A DNA stretch of 64,000 nt from assembly GCA_032718475.1 (NCBI GenBank), contig JAUCBJ010002765.1, positions 1 through 64,000 on the forward strand, written 5' to 3'. The translations under genes and the position numbers were made by a program. The notes under the pieces were generated by a model, which saw nothing but the letters and a program-made list of their open reading frames with translations, had not been told where the DNA came from and made no database searches. Shown here piece by piece: positions 19,694-30,994 of this stretch. Origin of the DNA: Nemertoderma westbladi (Eukaryota > Xenacoelomorpha > Nemertodermatida > Nemertodermatidae). How positions within the stretch are numbered: the stretch's first letter is position 1; each line of letters starts with the position of its first letter.

Positions 19694-20995
19694 TGTAAAA
19701 GCTTCTGTGAGATAGAACTGGCGCTTAGCTCCGCAATCCAGTTATCTCCCCGTGCGCTCAAATACTCTAAAACCCTACTGTAAAAGTGTTTACGGATATA
19801 ATCCGTTCCCTGGCCCACAAAGTACCGTATATGTAAAAGCTTTGTGGGATGACTGGCTCGTTTGCCTTGTTAAACGGTTCCCCCCCCAATCGCTGTAGTA
19901 CTCTCAAAGGGATCTGGTTTGAATGGCAAGCTGCCTGTTGGTTGGCTAGATTGCTCTTCCCTGGATGCAAGCTCTCAATAAGCCTGCCTGATGTATCTGC
20001 CAATAAGATTGGAGCTAGTTCTGATTTTGTCCAATACCAAGCTACTGAACTGAAAATCCGGTCTGTATGCTCCTAGGTTTCGCTTTTGATTAAAGTTCTT
20101 AGTTTTCATCATTCAGTCACGAGTTTTACCTCGAAGCGAGTCTGAAGTGTCAGAAGATCGGTTCTTAGATGACGAAATGTTTTCAGCCTTTTACAAGAAC
20201 ATTGGTAGGCTAAATTATAGAAAGCATAACTGTTATCATATCTTAACATCACACCGACTCACGACTCACTTGATTCTGTCACGTATCTTAACCTACCGTA
20301 ATACTGCTTTTACTGTTTGTAATTTTGTATCAGTATAATTGGATGTTATTAGTTGAAGAATATCAATAATCAACCCAAATTTCCCAAGCATCTTGATACA
20401 CTACAGGTTAGAGAGAAAGGTTATGTACGACAATTGCGACTTTTATTATTGTGTTTGTAGTGAATCTAATGTTGTTTGACAGACACTACATGAGTCCAGT
20501 GCATATCTCTTTATACCTGATCAAAGTCAGTAACTGTCGGCATACCAGTGAGCAGTATTGTGCGTTACCGGTAGCGTGCGTGATTGTAACGTGATCGGAT
20601 CGGATAACTAAGCATTTCCTAAAGAATGCGCCTTATGCTTGAAATCTAAGCCATATCGTTGTGTTTAATATAAGTCATAACTCTGTTTACATAGGTAGAG
20701 CGCCACGTCCTAAAAGGAACTGCTAATATTTCCCGAAAGTGAATAATATTTGTCAGAGATTATATATTGGTGATCAATCGAATAATACAGTAGGCTTGGC
20801 CGCAAATAAATTTAAGCCCACGAATCCAGTCTCCCGGTGTTATAACGGGTCATTTGGACGCGCATGGACTGGCTTCGGCTAATGTTCTGATTTGTTTTTA
20901 TATTAAATTTTGTCATCTTGTAAAAGGCTATTTATCAATAAAGACACATAAATTTCGGCAGGTTAAACTGCTGAAGGTCTACAAAAGCGCGTACA
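19694..20995 (+). repeat. BEL-A 5' LTR
   Basis: Begins TGTAAAAGCTTCTG and ends AAAAGCGCGTACA. The 3' half (AAGAATGCGCC ... AAGCGCCACGTCC ... GTGAATAATATT) is also recognisable in BEL-B's LTR, while the 5' third differs. Small reading frames in it (e.g. 19849-20076) recur identically in the other LTR and are not genes. Confidence 0.9.
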
Positions 20996-23109
20996 ATAAC
21001 AGTTATACTAGATCTATAAGATTTTAATCTAATAAATCTATTTATTATCAATAGATTATTTAGATCTAGTTATTGTACGACCGTACAATAACAGTTATAA
21101 AATCTTAATTTGCGGCAAGCAATAAGATTGGAAAGTACCGGTCGACCGGTAAAGTAGAACCTGTATTGACGTAGGTCAGTAGGCCCTACTGCCTGAACCG
21201 GTACTGCTGTACAAGTACCTTAGTATTATTTCGATTGTGATATTATACATTGGTAGGCTGTTTAAGAAATTAGGGACTGTACACCCCTTGTTTCTTTTGG
21301 AGCTTATTTATTTCTGTCAGTTCTTATTTACGTGTAAGTTAGTATTGAGTAGAAGACGTGTAAGTCTGCTCAGATTGTTCAGATCATTGTAGGCTGGACT
21401 GTTGTCTGACTGTTGTTGGGCTTGAAGATTACAGCGTGTGTAGAGAGTCTGATAAAGGCCAGTTAGTAAGTTGAGGCAACTCGTAGTTGTAAGGTCAACC
21501 CTCTTTAAAGAATAAGCCGCGCTACCGTATTAGCACGCATACTCACTAACAAGTTTCAGAATCTGCATATACTGTGGTTATTTAGGCTTGATAGTAGTCC
21601 GTCAGCGTTTATACTGTACTGTCTGTATAATCTGTTCAGGTACCGTAATAGTATTATTTAGATATTTTGTAGGCTGGATTGTTGCCTAGCTGTTGTTGGG
21701 TCTGAAAGATTGCCGCGTGTGTAGAGTGTGTCTGATAAAGTGCCAGTTAGTAAGTTGAGGCAGCTCATAGTCGTAAGGTGAATCCTCTCTTAAAGAATAA
21801 GCCGCGCTACCGTGTTAGCACGCATACTAACTAACGAGTTTCGGAATCTGCACATCCTGTAGTTTATTTAGGCTTGATAGTAGTTTGTCAACATTTGGTT
21901 TGTATTTTATTTGAGTATTCTGTACGGGTAGCGTAATATTTATTACTCAGAGTTTATGCAATTACTCGCAACATTCATGTCCCCAAGTTTATTCCTACAG
22001 TAATTGTGTTTGTTATACATACCGTTATAGTTAAATTAACCCCAGTACTACACGGGCTGCTTGGCGTAGGTAAAGACTGGTGACTTAGTGCCCCGGTCAC
22101 TCCAGCAGATGCTGTGGTTCTTTTAACTGTTCAAGTATATTTAACTACTGGTTATCTGTTTTACAAGTACTTGTACCTAATTTAGGGTTTAGTGTACAGT
22201 GCTTTCCGAAAGTAATTAGTGTAAGCATTATTGTGTTGTAAAGTAGTTAATAGACACGCTCGTTCTGGTAGACGGCGGTAATTAACTTCTAGGTAGGAAC
22301 ACTCCGTAGATACATAACGTTGTACCTATAGCGATACGGCTGTAGGTCGTCAGGCGGTGGTATTTTCCTATCTAGACAACGCAGTATTTACTTCTGCTTA
22401 TTATTCTCAAATACCGTAGTATCCTGTCCGTTGCAATAACCAGAAGATCTAACCCTTTGTTAGACTGGTTAGTAGTTTCCCTGTAAAATTGCCCTAAAAA
22501 AATTTCTGTGCGTAACGTTTTGTGTGTTTATTAGAGATTGTAATCTCACCAATAGTAAGTAACTAGTAAATAAGTAACGTAGGCCAGTAGAATTATTCAG
22601 TTTAGTGTCCCATAAGTAGCACTTCACTGAAAGCGCACAGCTTCTGTGTAGTGGTATTTTACCGGAAATAGTAACACCTATTTCAATCTTGTAACAAATC
22701 CCTTATCAGGGTATATATATATTATAAATCAACTCCAAAGATTTATAAATCAGTAGGCCTGTCATACAACAAGTGGTCTCAATATCAGTTGGACTACTGC
22801 TTACATAACGGTAACAGAGTAACTCAAGTAACTAAGTAACTTATAATTTCAGAAATTCAAATATCCTAAATAATTGATATACCGGTATCTCTAATAGGCT
22901 TATTATACTATTGTATATATTTGCACTGAAATTATATACTGGTATTCTGTGACAAACCTAGTCTGTTATACTTATATATACTATAAGTGTATACCGGTAT
23001 TTTAATATATTGTAATTAATTACCGGTACTAGGCCAACAGTCTTACTAAATTACTAGACTTGCTTTAACTGTGACTATAGCAGTAGGCCTTCAACTGTAC
23101 AACTAAAAT
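20996..23109 (+). other. BEL-A long leader between LTR and gag
   Basis: About 2.1 kb without a coding frame, yet widely alignable with BEL-B's leader (40759-42925). It contains a 14-bp palindrome ACCGGTCGACCGGT (21137-21150) and a tandem duplication with period about 280 bp (TGTAGGCTGG at 21388 and 21668, each followed by AAGAATAAGCCGCGCTACCG). A block near 22317-22390 (ACCTATAGCGATACGGCTGT) is particularly well conserved with BEL-B. Possible roles are RNA structure, packaging or translation control; none is proven. Confidence 0.7.
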
Positions 23110-24456
23110 ATGTCTGACACACAACAGAACCTGTCGGACAGTCCATCAGACATTACACAGAATCTGTCGGACAGTCCACCAGACACTACCATCTGAGACT
23201 CAGATAGGAGTGATAAGACTGATAGGACTCAGACAGAGCCCAGTTCACCTCCTACTGAAAGGAAAGTCACTCCTCTAGTAGTAGAATCAGATCCCAAGCC
23301 AACACACCATAGGTCTATTATAGGCACTCAGGCCCAGGTAAAACGGAACCGAGAAGAAGCTGGTCCATCACAGCAACCTCCTGGCCAAGAACCTAGTTCC
23401 CAGCAACCCGATAGCTCCAGTAATTCTGATACTGTAGAGCTGACCCCCGAACGCGGAGTGGAGACAGTGGATTCATCTTACCTTGATCCCCTTCTCACTC
23501 TCCCGACCGCGAAGATGGCTGCGGTCTTGATTGCGGTGGAGGAACACCAAGGAGATTGGGCGAGAAATAAGAAATCGACCCAAGATAGTTATTGGGGATA
23601 CGCAAGGGAAGAATTGATGTCTGTCGTCGAGTCAAACTGGAATAATCCTGGAATAGGATTACCGCTCGATTTGGCAGAAGCGACTTGGGAAGATATACAC
23701 AAGATGGGGGTGGCTAAAGATACTATGGATCCAGCTGTTTGGAAGAGGTCCGCAGCAGGATATGTGCGGGGATTCTTCAGCTCCTTACAGAGGCAGGAAG
23801 ACCAGCTGTCTCGACGAACCCTAGGACCTCAAGAGCAGGAAGAGCTGCTTTATCAAGTACGTGCAAGTATCTTACGTATCAGACTGATCCTATCGGCCTT
23901 TGAGGAAACGTCGAAAAGAAAGCAGGACACTTCTCTGCAAGTTGCTGTCAAGACTTGGTTCCAGCGGATAGAGCACAGAGTCAAAGAGACAGACCAGTGG
24001 AAATCCCGGCTGACTGAGCAACCATCCTACGATGAATCAACTGATGCCCTCCTTTCTCAAGCGGAAAGCGAAGAGACACCAAAGGGACCGCAAAAGAGAG
24101 ATGCAATTGATACCTATTTGTCAGATTATCAGCGATTCATAGGAGACGAGGAGTTGAGAAGATGGCTGGATGGATTTTCACCTAATAGTGCAGGAGCTAA
24201 GCGTGTGTTGGACGACCTCGATGCTGAGATGTTAGCTAAAGATCAAGCTAAATTTGATGAGGAAAGACGCATCGCTAGAGCCCAGGAAACACAAGTCCAG
24301 AAAAAACGAATAGAAGATCGAAAGGCATTAGCAGCGGCAGAGGCAGAGGCAATAAGAAAGATAGCAGCGGCAGCGACAGAGGCAAAGGCAGCAGAGACAG
24401 AGGCAGAGGCAGCAAAAAAGGCAGCAGAGGCAGCAAAAAAGGCAGCAGAGGCATAG
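23110..24456 (+). pseudogene. BEL-A gag, N-terminal part with two in-frame stops
   Basis: Starts MSDTQQNLSDSPSD, like BEL-B's MSDAKQNLSDSL. The frame is broken by TGA at 23194-23196 and TAG at 24454-24456 but otherwise stays open into the next 1200 codons. Residues after the first stop are Ser/Pro/Gln-rich. A middle domain (about 23480-24200) has no family I know. It is followed by an Ala/Glu/Lys-rich coiled coil (about 24320-24480). At the TAG, BEL-B has sense codons. Both stops are one substitution away from sense codons, so they look like recent decay; programmed readthrough is less likely. Confidence 0.75.
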
Positions 24457-27400
24457 GCAGAAAGAAAATTGGCAGAAGCGGAAAGGAGAGCTTCTGAAGA
24501 GACCGCCCAACTAGAGTTGGCAAATCTGCAAGAGACACATGATTACATCAATAAACGCCTCACAGAAAGTCGAATGAAGATACTGAGTCGATCTACTTCG
24601 AAACGCCAAGGGTATACATCATCGGAGGAAGGAGACACTACCGACCCTGAAGGTGGAGGAAATAGATCTCATCTCAGTAGGCGTAAAAGAATGTCTCCAC
24701 GTCAGAGATTGCCTGATTTGCCTCCAGCGGTTAGAAGACAAATATCTAGCACTGCAGTAGGTAGTACAGAACCCACAGACCGAACTATTACCATCACCAG
24801 ACTCCCTACTATAGTAGATGAGCCGGAAATAATTAGGCCTGTTCTAGAAAACACCCCTTCGGTGAGAGAGACCCCTGTACTCCCCAAACCTACTACCAAA
24901 TTCCCTTTACACAGTACTATTAAATTGACTGCACCTGGTGGAGCAGCCCAAGTCCCAGTTCTGGAGACCGAGAGAGACATACAAGATTTGTCTCCCGTCG
25001 TCCCGATGCGGCCCGCTACAACGTTGGCGACTCCCGCTTCGGCGGTCGAGTGGGTTGAGAAGGGACGGCGGGAGATGAGCCTCTTGCTCGGTCAAATGAG
25101 AGAACAGCGGGACTGTTCCTCACAACAGATCCGGGACTTAGAAGGGACTGTCTACCAACTCAAGGGAACAGTAAGGGATAGTAGGATAGAGCTGCAAGAA
25201 GTGCAGCAAAATATCGCGCTCGAGCGCGACAAATTAGTCAATATACAAAGGGGAATACCAACACCCCCTGTAACCCTGTGTCAACCCGTTAGGTCTGAAG
25301 TATATCATGCGCAAGGTGTGTCGCCTACACGCATATATACTGCTAGCAAAGTAGAAACACCCCCTGTAACCCTGAGTCAACCTGTTAGGTCTGAAGTATA
25401 TCATGCGCAAGGTGTGTCGCCTATACGCATATATACTGCTAGCGAAGTAGAAACTCCTATAGTAAACCCTATTAAGGGAGATTACAAACCTGTGAGTAAT
25501 GATATTCCCTATAGACCTGATAATAATCCGAAAAATTTATATACCGATAATTCGATATTAAATAACACGATGGCCCAAGAAAGTTTTACGCGTCAGATGG
25601 CTAGAACAGAAGCCCGCCAAGCGGTCAAAGTGGGAGAAATTGTCAAATTCAATGGAGATGAGATGAAATGGTTACCTTTTAATGAATATTACGAAGATAG
25701 CATACAGAACTCGGTACTATCTAGCGGAGAGAAACTGAGATTCCTCATCAAATGTTTGGAAGGACCTCCCAAGTTAATGGCGTTGAAGTTTATTGGACAT
25801 CCAAATGGATTAAGACAAGTCTGGGATACATTAAACACCAGGTATGGTAATAAAGATAATATCGCTAAGTATTTGTATGCAAAACTGGTAGCTCCCCGAA
25901 AGTTCCTTAGTAACGAGATTATAGAGTTTTCCGATGAGATTCAAGAAATCTGCAGGCAATTGGATTGGTTAGGTAAGTCCCATGAATATCAGAGCTCCAT
26001 GGTTATCGGAGCCATAGTCTCTACTTTGCCAAAGGGTGGAGTATGTACACGTTGGGACAAGAAGGTGTTGCATCACGTGTTTACTCGAGCGTGCTCCGAC
26101 GTGATTGATTATTCTTTTGAAACTCTCACCGAAACACAAAAGAATCTCCGGCATGGACAATTCGTACTCGCGCAGCGTTACGTCATTGACACCGAACGTA
26201 AACCGGCCATGGGTATCGATGGATCGATGCTACCTCAGCCCGTGCTCGAGATGTTGTTCAACGAAAAGATCCTTAAAATCGGTTCCGCTGTTTATGGAGA
26301 TCTACAAAATGACTTTCGAAATATGGAGGATACACCATATCCATTCGTAGATACGCAGTTAATTGCCCCTTGGGCAGAAGGTCGAGGTTTCTTCCGTACC
26401 ATGTACGCTAATACGTCTAGCGACATTACCAAAGTTCAACGAACTTCCATCGGACATATTGCCTTTCAGGAATACGGATGGAATTTCAAGGTTGGAAATC
26501 CCCTTAATTATCAACAAGTATATGGAGACCATTATTCCCGATTATACTTTGACGGACCGTTGACCGCACCTGGCGCCGTGTATAGCTTCATGAGTGTTCC
26601 ACTCCGTCCCTCTTTAGCTATCTACACGATCTTGGAAAATACCGCACTTTCCGGTTGGCTAGCCGACATGTGCAGTCGTACTATACGCTCCCATCCGTTA
26701 ATACTTGGGACCAAACTCGCTAAGCTAGATGAACATAATAAATTCATACGCTTTGAATTTTTCCGGCGATTTCTAACCCCGTTCCGCAACGTGGACAGCC
26801 AATTTAAAGATCGCGCGTTGACCAAACTCAGCCTAAGAAACTCAGCTGCTGAGAAGTTGGATAGTGCCGGATTTGCCCTATTTAAGGATATTTGTATCGA
26901 GAATTTACATTCTTCTGTTATACAAAGACCTCGAATCACCACAGGTTATTCTGTCGTTGAGATTCAAACCGTAGGTCCACCCGAAGAGTCAACTACGCTC
27001 ACCGCAGCTACGCACTGGGAAGACGAGCCTATGTGTATGGAATCTGAGGAGATTCAACCCACTACGCCCCGGAACAGCGACAACGATTACATTATCGAAT
27101 GGTATCAAGGTCCACAGTGTCTCACTGCGTACGATTATCGCCATGCCAACTATGTTGATCGTCAGCGTTGTCGGTTATGCGCATCTAGAGACCATATTAC
27201 GCCTATGGATACGAATATCCCATGTTCCTATTTCCAAGAACAGCCTTCGATGGAAATTTACTGCGCTTATTGTCGACTCAATGATTCGCACATTTTTGCT
27301 GTCTGCCCCCAGTTCATGACGCAATGCCACCATTGTCAGCTGAAAGGACACGCCAGCTTTGATTGTCCCTTTAATAAAGACTTGGAGAGTGTAGACGAAA

Positions 27401-28098
27401 TCATTGTACTCCGTTATATTCGAGCTTGGGAAGCGAACGCTGATTTACATTGTGACTCACGTCATCGCTACTACCCTGGACGCGCTTACGAAGGAGTTTA
27501 TGCGTTCCATCCGTATTTATTCGCTTCTGTCGAACAGAAAGCATGCATCCCGAGTTACGAGCTATTAAAGCGCGTCGGAGAATGTATTTCGACTAAGTTT
27601 GTGCGCAAATTCCTTAGAAGAGTTAACCCCAGTGATATTCATTCCTATTATTTAATCAATTTTATCCGACACGATCCGGACTATGGAGAATTATTCGTTA
27701 ACTCGCATCCTGAGCTACAAGAAGTATATCGAAGGCCTTACGAATATCGAGCCCGCGAACGCGAGTTGGAGAGAACCGTTAAACCAAGACAGTTTCTGAC
27801 AGCCTACGGTCTACCCACGGCTTCCGTTCAGACCACTCGCAGAGGACCTGTGAGAGCAGCCGTCCTAAAACGAGCTCTAAAGGCCGTTAGACCCCAGTCC
27901 CCCGATGTTGATGACAACCTACCCGGAACCTCAACCGGCGGATACACCGACAACAACCCTGCACCCTCTGATGCAATTATATTGCACCCTTCACCCAGGA
28001 GTTATAGCCCTCCTTGTAAAGTGGCTCGCCCCAAAGAGAAAAGGACTCTGGCTAGCCTTAAAAAACTGCGTAAACGTCGTCCGCGCAAGAAAGACTAA
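24457..28098 (+). CDS. BEL-A gag C-terminal part fused to an unrecognised approximately 670-codon frame
   Basis: An open frame of about 1213 codons. To about 26076 it is BEL/Pao gag of the DUF1759 type (e.g. FNGDEMKWLPFNEYY, LVAPRKFL, ICRQLDWLGKSHEYQ), alignable with BEL-B. At 26077 the alignment stops, within KKVLHH. The remaining approximately 673 residues match no pol domain: I see no reverse transcriptase YxDD, no RNase H and no integrase HHCC/DDE. This part has CAYCRLNDSHIFAVC and CHHCQLKGHASFDC, the latter a canonical CX2CX4HX4C zinc knuckle, a looser Cys cluster near 27173, and a strongly basic end (LKKLRKRRPRKKD). BEL-B has nearly the same last 40 residues before its 3' LTR, so this is probably a 3' accessory frame of the family, joined to gag by a deletion that removed pol. 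Function unknown; nucleic-acid binding is an inference. Confidence 0.7.
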   Translation, partial: AERKLAEAERRASEETAQLELANLQETHDYINKRLTESRMKILSRSTSKRQGYTSSEEGDTTDPEGGGNRSHLSRRKRMSPRQRLPDLPPAVRRQISSTAVGSTEPTDRTITITRLPTIVDEPEIIRPVLENTPSVRETPVLPKPTTKFPLHSTIKLTAPGGAAQVPVLETERDIQDLSPVVPMRPATTLATPASAVEWVEKGRREMSLLLGQMREQRDCSSQQIRDLEGTVYQLKGTVRDSRIELQEVQQNIALERDKLVNIQRGIPTPPVTLCQPVRSEVYHAQGVSPTRIYTASKVETPPVTLSQPVRSEVYHAQGVSPIRIYTASEVETPIVNPIKGDYKPVSNDIPYRPDNNPKNLYTDNSILNNTMAQESFTRQMARTEARQAVKVGEIVKFNGDEMKWLPFNEYYEDSIQNSVLSSGEKLRFLIKCLEGPPKLMALKFIGHPNGLRQVWDTLNTRYGNKDNIAKYLYAKLVAPRKFLSNEIIEFSDEIQEICRQLDWLGKSHEYQSSMVIGAIVSTLPKGGVCTRWDKKVLHHVFTRACSDVIDYSFETLTETQKNLRHGQFVLAQRYVIDTERKPAMGIDGSMLPQPVLEMLFNEKILKIGSAVYGDLQNDFRNMEDTPYPFVDTQLIAPWAEGRGFFRTMYANTSSDITKVQRTSIGHIAFQEYGWNFKVGNPLNYQQVYGDHYSRLYFDGPLTAPGAVYSFMSVPLRPSLAIYTILENTALSGWLADMCSRTIRSHPLILGTKLAKLDEHNKFIRFEFFRRFLTPFRNVDSQFKDRALTKLSLRNSAAEKLDSAGFALFKDICIENLHSSVIQRPRITTGYSVVEIQTVGPPEESTTLTAATHWEDEPMCMESEEIQPTTPRNSDNDYIIEWYQGPQCLTAYDYRHANYVDRQRCRLCASRDHITPMDTNIPCSYFQEQPSMEIYCAYCRLNDSHIFAVCPQFMTQCHHCQLKGHASFDCPFNKDLESVDEIIVLRYIRAWEANADLHCDSRHRYYPGRAYEGVYAFHPYLFASVEQKACIPSYELLKRVGECISTKFVRKFLRRVNPSDIHSYYLINFIRHDPDYGELFVNSHPELQEVYRRPYEYRARERELERTVKPRQFLTAYGLPTASVQTTRRGPVRAAVLKRALKAVRPQSPDVDDNLPGTSTGGYTDNNPAPSDAIILHPSPRSYSPPCKVARPKEKRTLASLKKLRKRRPRKKD

Positions 28099-28176
28099 CG
28101 GTTTAGAGTATTTATGTATATTAGAAACTGCGATTTTGTATATTTTATGGACTTCAATCTCATTTTCTGGGAGCGG

Positions 28177-29478
28177 TGTAAAAGCTTCTGTGAGATAGAA
28201 CTGGCGCTTAGCTCCGCAATCCAGTTATCTCCCCGTGCGCTCAAATACTCTAAAACCCTACTGTAAAAGTGTTTACGGATATAATCCGTTCCCTGGCCCA
28301 CAAAGTACCGTATATGTAAAAGCTTTGTGGGATGACTGGCTCGTTTGCCTTGTTAAACGGTTCCCCCCCCAATCGCTGTAGTACTCTCAAAGGGATCTGG
28401 TTTGAATGGCAAGCTGCCTGTTGGTTGGCTAGATTGCTCTTCCCTGGATGCAAGCTCTCAATAAGCCTGCCTGACGTATCTGCCAATAAGATTGGAGCTA
28501 GTTCTGATTTTGTCCAATACCAAGCTACTGAACTGAAAATCCGGTCTGTATGCTCCTAGGTTTCGCTTTTGATTAAAGTTCTTAGTTTTCATCATTCAGT
28601 CACGAGTTTTACCTCGAAGCGAGTCTGAAGTGTCAGAAGATCGGTTCTTAGATGACGAAATGTTTTCAGCCTTTTACAAGAACATTGGTAGGCTAAATTA
28701 TAGAAAGCATAACTGTTATCATATCTTAACATCACACCGACTCACGACTCACTTGATTCTGTCACGTATCTTAACCTACCGTCGTACTGCTTTTACTGTT
28801 TGTAATTTTGTATCAGTATAATCGGATGTTATTAGTTGAAGAATATCAATAATCAACCCAAATTTCCCAAGCATCTTGATACACTACAGGTTAGAGAGAA
28901 AGGTTATGTACGACAATTGCAACTTTTATTATTGTGTTTGTAGTGAATCTAATGTTGTTTGACAGACACTACATGAGTCCAGTGCATATCTCTTTATACC
29001 TGATCAAAGTCAGTAACTGTCGGCATACCAGTGAGCAGTATTGTGCGTTACCGGTAGCGTGCGTGATTGTAACGTGATCGGATCGGATAACTAAGCATTT
29101 CCTAAAGAATGCGCCTTATGCTTGAAATCTAAGCCATATCGTTGTGTTTAATATAAGTCATAACTCTGTTTACATAGGTAGAGCGCCACGTCCTAAAAGG
29201 AACTGCTAATATTTCCCGAAAGTGAATAATATTTGTCAGAGATTATATATTGGTGATCAATCGAATAATACAGTAGGCTTGGCCGCAAATAAATTTAAGC
29301 CCACAAATCCAGTCTCCCGGTGTTATAACGGGTCATTTGGACGCGCATGGACTGGCTTCGGCTAATGTTCTGATTTGTTTTTATATTAAATTTTGTCATC
29401 TTGTAAAAGGCTATTTATCAATAAAGACACATAAATTTCGGCAGGTTAAACTGCTGAAGGTCTACAAAAGCGCGTACA
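28177..29478 (+). repeat. BEL-A 3' LTR
   Basis: Same length and ends as the 5' LTR. Differences seen are single bases, for example GATGTATCTG/GACGTATCTG, GTAATACTGC/GTCGTACTGC and CACGAATCC/CACAAATCC. It is preceded by CATTTTCTGGGAGCGG, which occupies the polypurine-tract position in both BEL elements. Confidence 0.9.
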
Positions 29479-29483
29479 GAGGC

Positions 29484-29905
29484 ATGACCAACTAACCGTA
29501 ACCAGATCCTATTTTGAAAAAAAAATGAAATTTTTGTCAATAATCAAAACACTCAACCAATACATAGGCCTACAATAGGCCTAAACTGACTACCGCTACC
29601 GGTACCAGATGGTTGTCAGGTCAGGTATTCTAGGTCATTGATCAAGAAAACTTGCCACCTCCATGCAGCATAAAGGAGGTGCCACCTGTAGCTGCATAGA
29701 CCCCTTTTACTAGGGAAATCTGGTCCTGTAACTAGGACCCCCTTCGTTCTGTATAGAATTATATTCTATAAATGCCATGGATTTTCAAAATTTTATTTTG
29801 TTCGAATTAACTTTGCTATAAAGATTACATTAAGTCCTCATTTGTATTTACTATATCTATTTGTACGATGATTATTCAAGTGGTTCAGTTTACAGGGGCA
29901 GTTTC
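29484..29905. other. non-coding
   Basis: Flank of BEL-A. Contains a small inverted pair (CCTCCATGCAGCATAAAGGAGG near 29659) and an AT-rich stretch. No gene seen. Confidence 0.4.
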
Positions 29906-30994
29906 TCAACGAGTGGCGATTGGCCAATTGGAAGCGGCAGTTATCGATGTGAAGCCAAGCGCTGAAGTCGAAAAGAACTCCGGCGAGTTCACGCTGCTGA
30001 GAGAGCGCGGAATGGACAGATAGGTGAGAGGAAATAGAGTCCCGATGGAGGACGGCAACAGGTTCACAAGAGCCAAGGTCACCCAACTGGAAGGGGCTAG
30101 GAATAACGGGTTTCCAGTTGTCGATGAGACTGCGAGCGGGGCAGCCGGGGGCTCAGGAACATCGGGATTCACTCCAATGTTGGACGTGCTGTCATCGTTC
30201 TCCTGATTGGGAGTAGAGCGAGAAGCGAGACTGGAACGCTCCACTCTCAGTTCAAGTTCTTTGAAAGTTTCATAGCGTCAGCTTGCGGCACTCAGACTGG
30301 AGTTATAGGTTTTGGGCAGCTTGGTCAGCAGCCTGCCGAGCGGCAAATGTGGCCAGTTCGCCTTCACGATCGTGTGATGACTGAGTTTTGTCGAAATGTT
30401 CGTTTGTGAAGAGTTCTTGACAGGCCAATCGGGCAGCCATTCGAGAACTCGCACCCGAGACAATGGACTGTGTACCGGAGCGGGTGTATAGGTAGGTTTA
30501 CGCAGCAGTGCTGCAGCGGCATGCATTAGCTGCATTGCACACTGAGAAGATCCACGTCGCCATGTTCTCGGAGTGGCCGACCGACCGACTGTTTGGAGAG
30601 TTTTCATGTGCATCGATGGTGGCGAACTCAGAATAATGTCATTTAGGTCTTTCAGTAGCAGCTTTAGCGTAGGTACTGCAGCTGCCCTGTCCTTCAATGT
30701 GGTTGCTTACTTGGTTTGAGTTGTGTTACATGGGATTTTGCTGTCGTCCGGTTTTGTTTGAGAAAGTCTACTGGTATCGGTTACTTCTGGTTCTGCTGAT
30801 ACTAGCAGCACTGCCGCAGAGACTGTAAGATTGTAGGCTTCAAGTTCAACTTGATCGAGTTGCGGACTGGCAGGGCGCAGGGGCTCTTCTTCCACAACGT
30901 CAACTGCTGAACTGGGGGTGGGTTGATCTGTTGATGTTTTGTTTGCATTTCCTTGACATCTACCAGTCAGCCAGTGACCTGGGAAAGCCGTCAA
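29906..30994 (-). pseudogene. anonymous decayed reading frame
   Basis: On the minus strand one frame runs about 360 codons from 30994 to 29906 with only two stops (near 30707 and 30278). It is noticeably more GC-rich than its surroundings. The product is Ser/Thr/Pro/Ala-rich, with no domain or motif I recognise. The opposite strand is also partly open. It could be a piece of a retroelement gag or of a host exon. I cannot assign a function. Confidence 0.3.

Larger units (their letters stand above)
19694..29478 (+). mobile_element. BEL-A, complete but non-autonomous BEL/Pao LTR element, 9.8 kb
   Basis: Two LTRs of 1302 bp (19694-20995 and 28177-29478), each TG...CA, are bounded by a perfect 5-bp duplication GAGGC (19689-19693, 29479-29483). 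By eye I count about six differences between the LTRs, so insertion was fairly recent. Inside are an approximately 2.1 kb leader, a gag frame with two stops, and a long fused frame to 28098. No reverse transcriptase, RNase H or integrase is present. It must depend on an autonomous relative for enzymes. Confidence 0.92.

Noticed and set aside
19849-20076. 75-codon frame, repeated at 28332-28559
   Set aside because: Same position in both BEL-A LTRs, with no coding signature.
24275-24538. Minus-strand Leu/Pro- and Cys-rich proteins opposite gag (also 43039-43480)
   Set aside because: These are shadows of the Ala/Glu/Lys coiled-coil codons of gag.
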